This document shows positions 58,501-64,000 of a stretch of 64,000 bases of DNA, one piece after another. The stretch is from Ceratotherium simum simum. Lineage: Eukaryota > Chordata > Mammalia > Perissodactyla > Rhinocerotidae. The stretch covers positions 2,804,111 through 2,868,110 of the forward strand of contig NW_004454195.1 of assembly GCF_000283155.1 (NCBI RefSeq). The letters are read 5' to 3'. Positions within the stretch are counted from its first letter, which is position 1, and each line of letters opens with the position of its first letter. The notes below the pieces were generated by a model. It worked only from the letters and a program-made list of their open reading frames with translations. It was not told the origin of the DNA and made no database searches. The translations under genes and the position numbers were made by a program.

Positions 58501-61500
58501 TTCATCTCATCCTTTTCTTGTGCTATCAGCTTTATCATGTCAATTATACGACGCAATCCATTTCAACACTTCCGTTCTTATATCATACTCCACTTAAGTA
58601 TCTAAATCTTAATCAGTTTGAAAGAAAGGAAACATTAGATATTGATTACAATTTTCAAGGTTGTTTATATTCTTTATTTCCAGAAACTTATTTTTAGATT
58701 TAGAAAGCACCAAACAACGATTCTAAGAAATCAACTTCTGAAGTTAATCTTGAGAATTTCAAATTGATAAATCCAGTGTGAAAAATAATTTTTCAGTAAT
58801 TGAATATTCATCAAGTTTATTATAAGTATGTCTAAATTCCTGGCTAGCTAGTTTTTTATTAGGAAGTGGGGTAGGCCGTTAAAACAGTTGCTATAATTAA
58901 CTCAAAACAATGGTATAGTGAATTAACTTCAGGCAGTATAATATTCTTGTTGTTTGCTTTATTTGTATACTATACTTTCTATGTGACTTGGACTTCTTCA
59001 AACATCATAACTTAATAGAAAAACAAATATAAATTGATTAGCTATGAAAGAGGTAAAATTCCATATTGTCCTAAAAATATTGATTGCTACTATATTTGCT
59101 TTTTATATATATTTACAGGACAGTTCAGCCATGTAGTCTCCAGCACTCTTTAGAGTGCCTCCTCTTTCCCCAAAGCAAACAGTTGTTTGTTGAATGACTG
59201 AATGAATGCACATGTGAGTGAAGCTTATTGAAGTGTGCTTTTAAAAAATTCGTTTGCCTTGTTGTTACTGCAATATCATCATGTCCTATGTATAGCTAAA
59301 TATATTATTCATTTATTTTATACATTTAAGCATTTCTTTGGTTTCTACATACTATTTTTAGATGAAATTTCTCATTCATATTATCTAACTAATTTCTTAA
59401 CAATTAAAGTCTTGATGTCAGTTTACCCATCTTAGACAGAGTTTTAGGTGTGGGTGAGCTTCAGCTGACTTCTAGGGCTCTGCCGATCACAGACAGAAAT
59501 GGCCCGAGACAACACTGTGTAAGTGCCAATAAAATTATTCTAGTTTTGCAGATGTTTAGATTTATCTGTATCAAATTTGACTGTGAATACGTGTCTCCAT
59601 GTATAATGATCTAGAGGAAAAGGATGGAAGCTGTTCTTAAAAGAAAAAAAGAAGACATTCTGAATCTTTACTGTAAATTATACACTATACAAAATCAGTC
59701 CAAATTGTTCAAACCCTTGGACACTCACAGTGTTATTATGCTCGCTGCTCAGAGTACTGTATAATTATCCCAGTGAACAGCAGTTTGCTAGTGCTGATCT
59801 CCTAAGAAGAGACGCAAGACTTACAGAACTAAAATAAGTACAGATGTGGCTCCCTGTTTTTGTTCTCCGACTCTGCATGTGAAAAACAACCACTTAATTC
59901 CAAGTTTTTTTGATTTCCTTAGTTAAGATGTTAAGCTGGATGGATCAAGTGGTTGCTTGGTAAATAAGAATTTCAACAGCCAGCTTTAAGGCAAAGTGCT
60001 ATATGTGTCTCAAAAGCTAAATTCACTTACTGGGAATAGATGTGAATTTTCCTTACATAATCAAGGAAATTTATCTATTCCATTGTATCTTTTTCCTTTC
60101 TCAGCATGGGAAAATTATTCTCAAAAATACTTTGGATTTTCGTGATATTTTATTCTAATTTATTATAGTATAGGAAAATAATGAGGAAAAAACAAACTGA
60201 TGGGAAAGTGGATGAGAATTGGCCAAGTCTAAAGCCATAGCTCTACCCTTAGAAGGAAACCAGAGCCTAAAATGGTGCCCGATTTAAACAAATAAAAATA
60301 AAATGAGTGAAACTGGTTTCAGTAACACTAATATTGTTGGTTACTCGCCTGCGCTAGCTTTTTCACTGATAGAGAAGAACTGGGGTATCAGGAAGGAAGT
60401 CATTGGAGAGCATATAAAACCTTCTCCTGAGTGCATAAACCTCACTCTCCCAGTGGCTCCTCTGGGCCCTGCAAATCCATCTTCCCTCTTAATTGTGTCA
60501 ATTAACAGTGGCCTGAGTGAGCCACAGGGGCAAAGCTGAGAAGTTAGGGAAGGAGGTGAGTATGTGGCAATTCTCTTGACATAATGGAGAATAACCTAAA
60601 TTACACACTTTATTATAATGGCATTACTAACCTAAATATCATTGCAGATGATTCATTCCCATATAATCAGGGGGGAATCCTGCAAGTCAGCCTGAAAGAG
60701 AATCGGATCCTCATTTTTTATCATTTGACTTGACACATTCTGCTTTCAACCTAATAGCAAGTTAAGAGTGTGTGGCATTTGTAATCCATCTCCAAAGAGT
60801 TGCTCTTTTAAATCCAGCCTGGATCAATATGACCAAAAATCATAGACATTTAAGTGTAGTTAAAAGGGGATGGTTAGTAATGAGGCTGTTTTTACCCCGA
60901 GCATATTTCTGAGTTAGTTACTCTCTGGTACCTGCAGCTACTAGGACAGTTCTCCGTGGGCAAAATGAATCTGCGAGTTTGAAGCAGTGACCTAGATAAT
61001 CCAGGCAAACGGCCCACTTTTGCCTGGAGTGTCAGGAAAATTGCTCTAATTCCCCACTTCACTTTGATAGTGGAAGCCTAGTCAGTTTCCTTCAGTGTCC
61101 TATTAAGCTCTGAGCTCCTCTTAGTCCAGAGGATCGGGCTGAGTGTGTCAGTTGGAGCTCGTTCTCTGTACCTCTGGCTTTGATTGCTATCGAACTGGAT
61201 GGGACTGAAATAATAATTCTGTTGAACTCGTGGGAGCTGTACAGCCATGCTATTCAGTCCAATCACTCTTGTGTCATTTAAAATGATGCTGTGTGAATAG
61301 CAATAACAGAATGCTTCAGTCCTGGTCATTCTTTATTATTTCATCCATTTTACAGATATTTATTGTGTCCATTACATCCCTGTTGCCATCCACAGTAGTG
61401 GTATGTACATGGCTGTAGTGGAAATTGGTCATTTCTTTTGGCCACCTAGCCCCTGAACGTTTTTAATGTGTTTGGGAAATTCCCGCTCATCTCTGGAGAA

Positions 61501-62200
61501 GCCATTTACTCACTTCTCCAGCCTCACTTTTCAATTATGATACAGGCTAGATTTTGAAGAGGAAGCTAGTGAAGCAAAGAATCTGGCATTCTATGGGCGG
61601 TGGGAGCTCTAAGTTCCTGAGTAGCACAGTGTGGAGTATTACCTTGAAGTGCCCAACATTGCCAGTGTTGGCAGTAGAAGCTGAAGGGTCTGTGCTTAGA
61701 GTAGCAGCAGTGATATTTCTATTGAACTAGTTCTACCGTGTGATTTGGGGCATTGGTTTTGGCCGTACTGACTCTACAATTGTATTTGCAACCCAAAGGA
61801 TTCATAAGCTATCTAATATACTTTAATACATAAATAATTTTGAATAAACTATCTAGAGTTAGTTTCCCTTATTTGAGATTAAATGGTTCAGTGGGGAACT
61901 CAAGACAGAGCAGTTAGTTCTATTGAGGGAAGAAAGGGGTCAGGAATGGAATTACATATGAGGCCACCCTGGAGCTGAAATTTGAAAGATGAGCAGCCCA
62001 TCCATCCCTCCACAGTTTGACCAGGATTGCACAGACATAGTACAAATTTGATTTTTGAATAAGGTCTGACTGAAACACAGATATGTAGAAGAATGGATAG
62101 ATAGATGTCAAAATCTCTAATTTCAATTAAGAAGTGTGATGCTTTGCTACAATTGAAAAAATTAAGGAATTTAAAATAAAAAATTTGGAGTTTGGGTCCC
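58501..62200. other. Long stretch without confident features
   Basis: No exon, RNA gene or repeat family identified. Weak hints only: an L2-like tail near 59185-59215 ('tgttgaatgactgaatgaat') and a complex low-repeat segment at 60560-61330 that might be conserved noncoding DNA. Short frames at 60303-60539 and 61078-61329 have no known motifs. Confidence 0.35.
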
Positions 62201-62204
62201 CTTA

Positions 62205-62470
62205 TTATATTAGTCAGGGTAATTAATGCAAGAGACAGGCCCTCAAATCCCCATGGTTTAATGATAAAAGTTTAATTCTCATTCATGTCAGAGTTTGATT
62301 CTGGTGGAACCATTCCCAAGGGTAGTTCTCATTCAAGAGAGGACTCAGGCCACATCATACAGAACATATGGCCTCCAAAGTCACTCCCTGTGGCAGGAGA
62401 AGGTAGAGAGGAAGGGATAGAGTGTGTCTTAACTGCCTGAGATCGGAAATCAGACTTGCTTCCTTCACAC
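62205..62470. mobile_element. Possible old LTR or DNA repeat
   Basis: 'tattagtcagggtaattaat', 'gataaaagtttaattctcat' and 'ctctgccagtc'-like text further right resemble a widespread old mammalian repeat that begins 'ttagtcagggta'. Class and limits are uncertain. Confidence 0.35.
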
Positions 62471-64000
62471 TACCTTGGCCAGAATTACTTCCATATTTCC
62501 AACCTAACTTTCAGAAAGGCTGGGGAATACAGAGAAGCATAGAGATACTCACAAACCTTAACAGCCTCTGCCAGTCTATCCTTTGGTCACTCAATACTCA
62601 TTCATTCTCTCTTCCCACACACAGAACACACACACACCCCTCCCGAGGGAGAAGACCCAAAGTTCCATCCAGTTACTGCAATTAGCTCAAGTCCAAGATC
62701 CTTGGGTGGTCCCACATCTGCTTCAATATGTCCAGATGTCGCTCCTTTTAGTCTTAAGACCTGTGGGCGAAACATGGCAGATTATCTGTGCTCCTCTCCC
62801 TCACACACATTCAATATATATAATGTTGATGTAGGAATGAGATATATGCAATAAAATAAATCCCATTGGGAAGGAGGAGGAAGGAGATGCAGCTGTCAGT
62901 GCTCCATGGCAATTATGAAGTCACATCAGGCAGGAAGTATAAAGACCCCTTCTTCGTGGCGTGGGTGATACCTTGATTATGTCCTGTTCCTCATTCTGAG
63001 AACAGCTCCCTTGCTGGTCCATTTCTTTCTGAGAACCCTGGCCATATCCTCTGGGACATTTTTCCTTTTCCATTAACCTTCTTGGCAACATCTGAAATGG
63101 ATGTTGGGCAATATGACAGCTTTGCTAGTTGCACAAATTTCTCAGCCTGCGTCTTCCACATGCAATATTATTATGAGCCTGAGGATTGTTTCAATTCTCC
63201 AAGTATCAAAGAGATTTTATGTATTTATTTATTTATTTATTTAGGTTCAGGCTTGTGATTTCTTTGGGAAAACAGTATATCTTCCCCCCAGAAACTTGGT
63301 AGCTTTCTGATCTATTTGCATTCAGTCTGTTTAATGGGCCAGTAAGTGTACACAAAGTTCTTTTTGAAACACGGCTCTTAATCTGCTCTTTTCTCCCCTG
63401 TCTTTTTTGCTTAGATTCTAACTTCTCTCAACTCAACTGAGTTTCTACTGGACATCTCTTTTGAGGCACGGTTTTCAAACCTTGGCCTCATTTTTATTCC
63501 CACTACTGCTGCTCATCCAGTTCCACCCAGGCTTTGACCACTTTCCTGCAAGTATAACCAGACAGGATCTGTCTATAGACTGAGATCAAGTATCTTTTGC
63601 TCTAGTTCCAGGTTCTCTGACGTCACAGCGTGTACCACCCTCAGGGACTGCTCAGCACTCACGTACATACAACTCAGCAGTAGAATTGCTGAGAACTGAG
63701 TGTAAATGGATCCACCATAGAGCACTGGGGGATGAGAGCTGATGGATAAAGTCTCCCACCTTCTACTGCCTGGGCGCACAGTTCTCACGAATTCTGTGAA
63801 TCTCAGAAGACCATGTGAAATTGAATGTCATTTGTCTGTAGCAGTGGCTGGCTCCAAAATGCATTTCTCTATTGGTTTTCCCTTTCCATGACTTATTTCT
63901 TATCCCTCCTTCTATCTCAAATCACTTTCCAAATAAACTACTTGCATGTAGGCCTTCCGCTTAGGCTCTGCTTTTGAGGCATACCTAGGATAAGATAGTG
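62471..64000. other. No confident feature; TTTA microsatellite at 63213-63245
   Basis: Contains a short CA tract at about 62620-62640 and a (TTTA)n tract at 63213-63245. No exon or repeat family identified in the rest. Confidence 0.4.

Noticed and set aside
1..64000. A new multi-gene biological system
   Set aside because: No cluster of intact genes, operon-like arrangement or shared regulatory signal is visible; the content is mobile-element relics and unassigned noncoding sequence.

Overview
This is mammalian nuclear DNA, A+T-rich, and almost certainly from a perissodactyl (horse, rhinoceros or tapir). The diagnostic element is a tRNA-derived SINE of the equine repetitive element (ERE) type. 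Five copies are seen: about 16651 (cut by an assembly gap), 17203-17504, 18326-18565, 29271-29463 and 54582-54835. The rest of the identifiable content is interspersed repeats shared by placental mammals: LINE-1, L2, MIR, MER5A-type hAT elements and old LTRs. I found no host protein-coding exon, RNA gene, CpG island or CRISPR that I can support. The window reads as intergenic or deep-intronic sequence. Every long open frame checked lies in a repeat or looks like chance, with one unassigned exception at 36690-37263 (minus).

Layout. 1-5160: mostly unassigned sequence with L2 and MIR relics. 5160-7626: an internally deleted old LINE-1 that ends in a purine-rich microsatellite. 7930-15100: an antisense LINE-1 end, MIRs, L2s and a solo-LTR-like element (10260-10697) whose sister copy lies inverted at 23000-23387. 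16650-18565: three ERE SINEs, one holding a 140-N gap. 18790-29600: L2, MIR and MER5A relics, a 5'-truncated LINE-1 with visible target-site duplications (27809-28576), and a MIR split by an ERE. 30490-37300: old LINE and MIR pieces, an unexplained 69-bp inverted repeat (35779-36036) and the unassigned frame.

38340-47680 is a layered block. One L2 copy (minus) is split into four pieces by three LINE-1 insertions: a near full-length 7.5-kb element (38844-46380), an antisense fragment (about 46440-46727), and a 134-bp antisense insertion flanked by a perfect 21-bp duplication (47171-47304). 47960-58320 is a further LINE-1-rich stretch with an L2, a MIR and an MLT1-like LTR. It includes two rearranged LINE-1 copies, one of them carrying an ERE SINE. 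58500-64000 is mostly sequence I cannot assign.

No genes here work together as a system. The information is a relative insertion history, readable from nesting and target-site duplications. Repeat family names come from recalled consensus features, not a database search, and boundaries without a visible target-site duplication are approximate (tens of bases).
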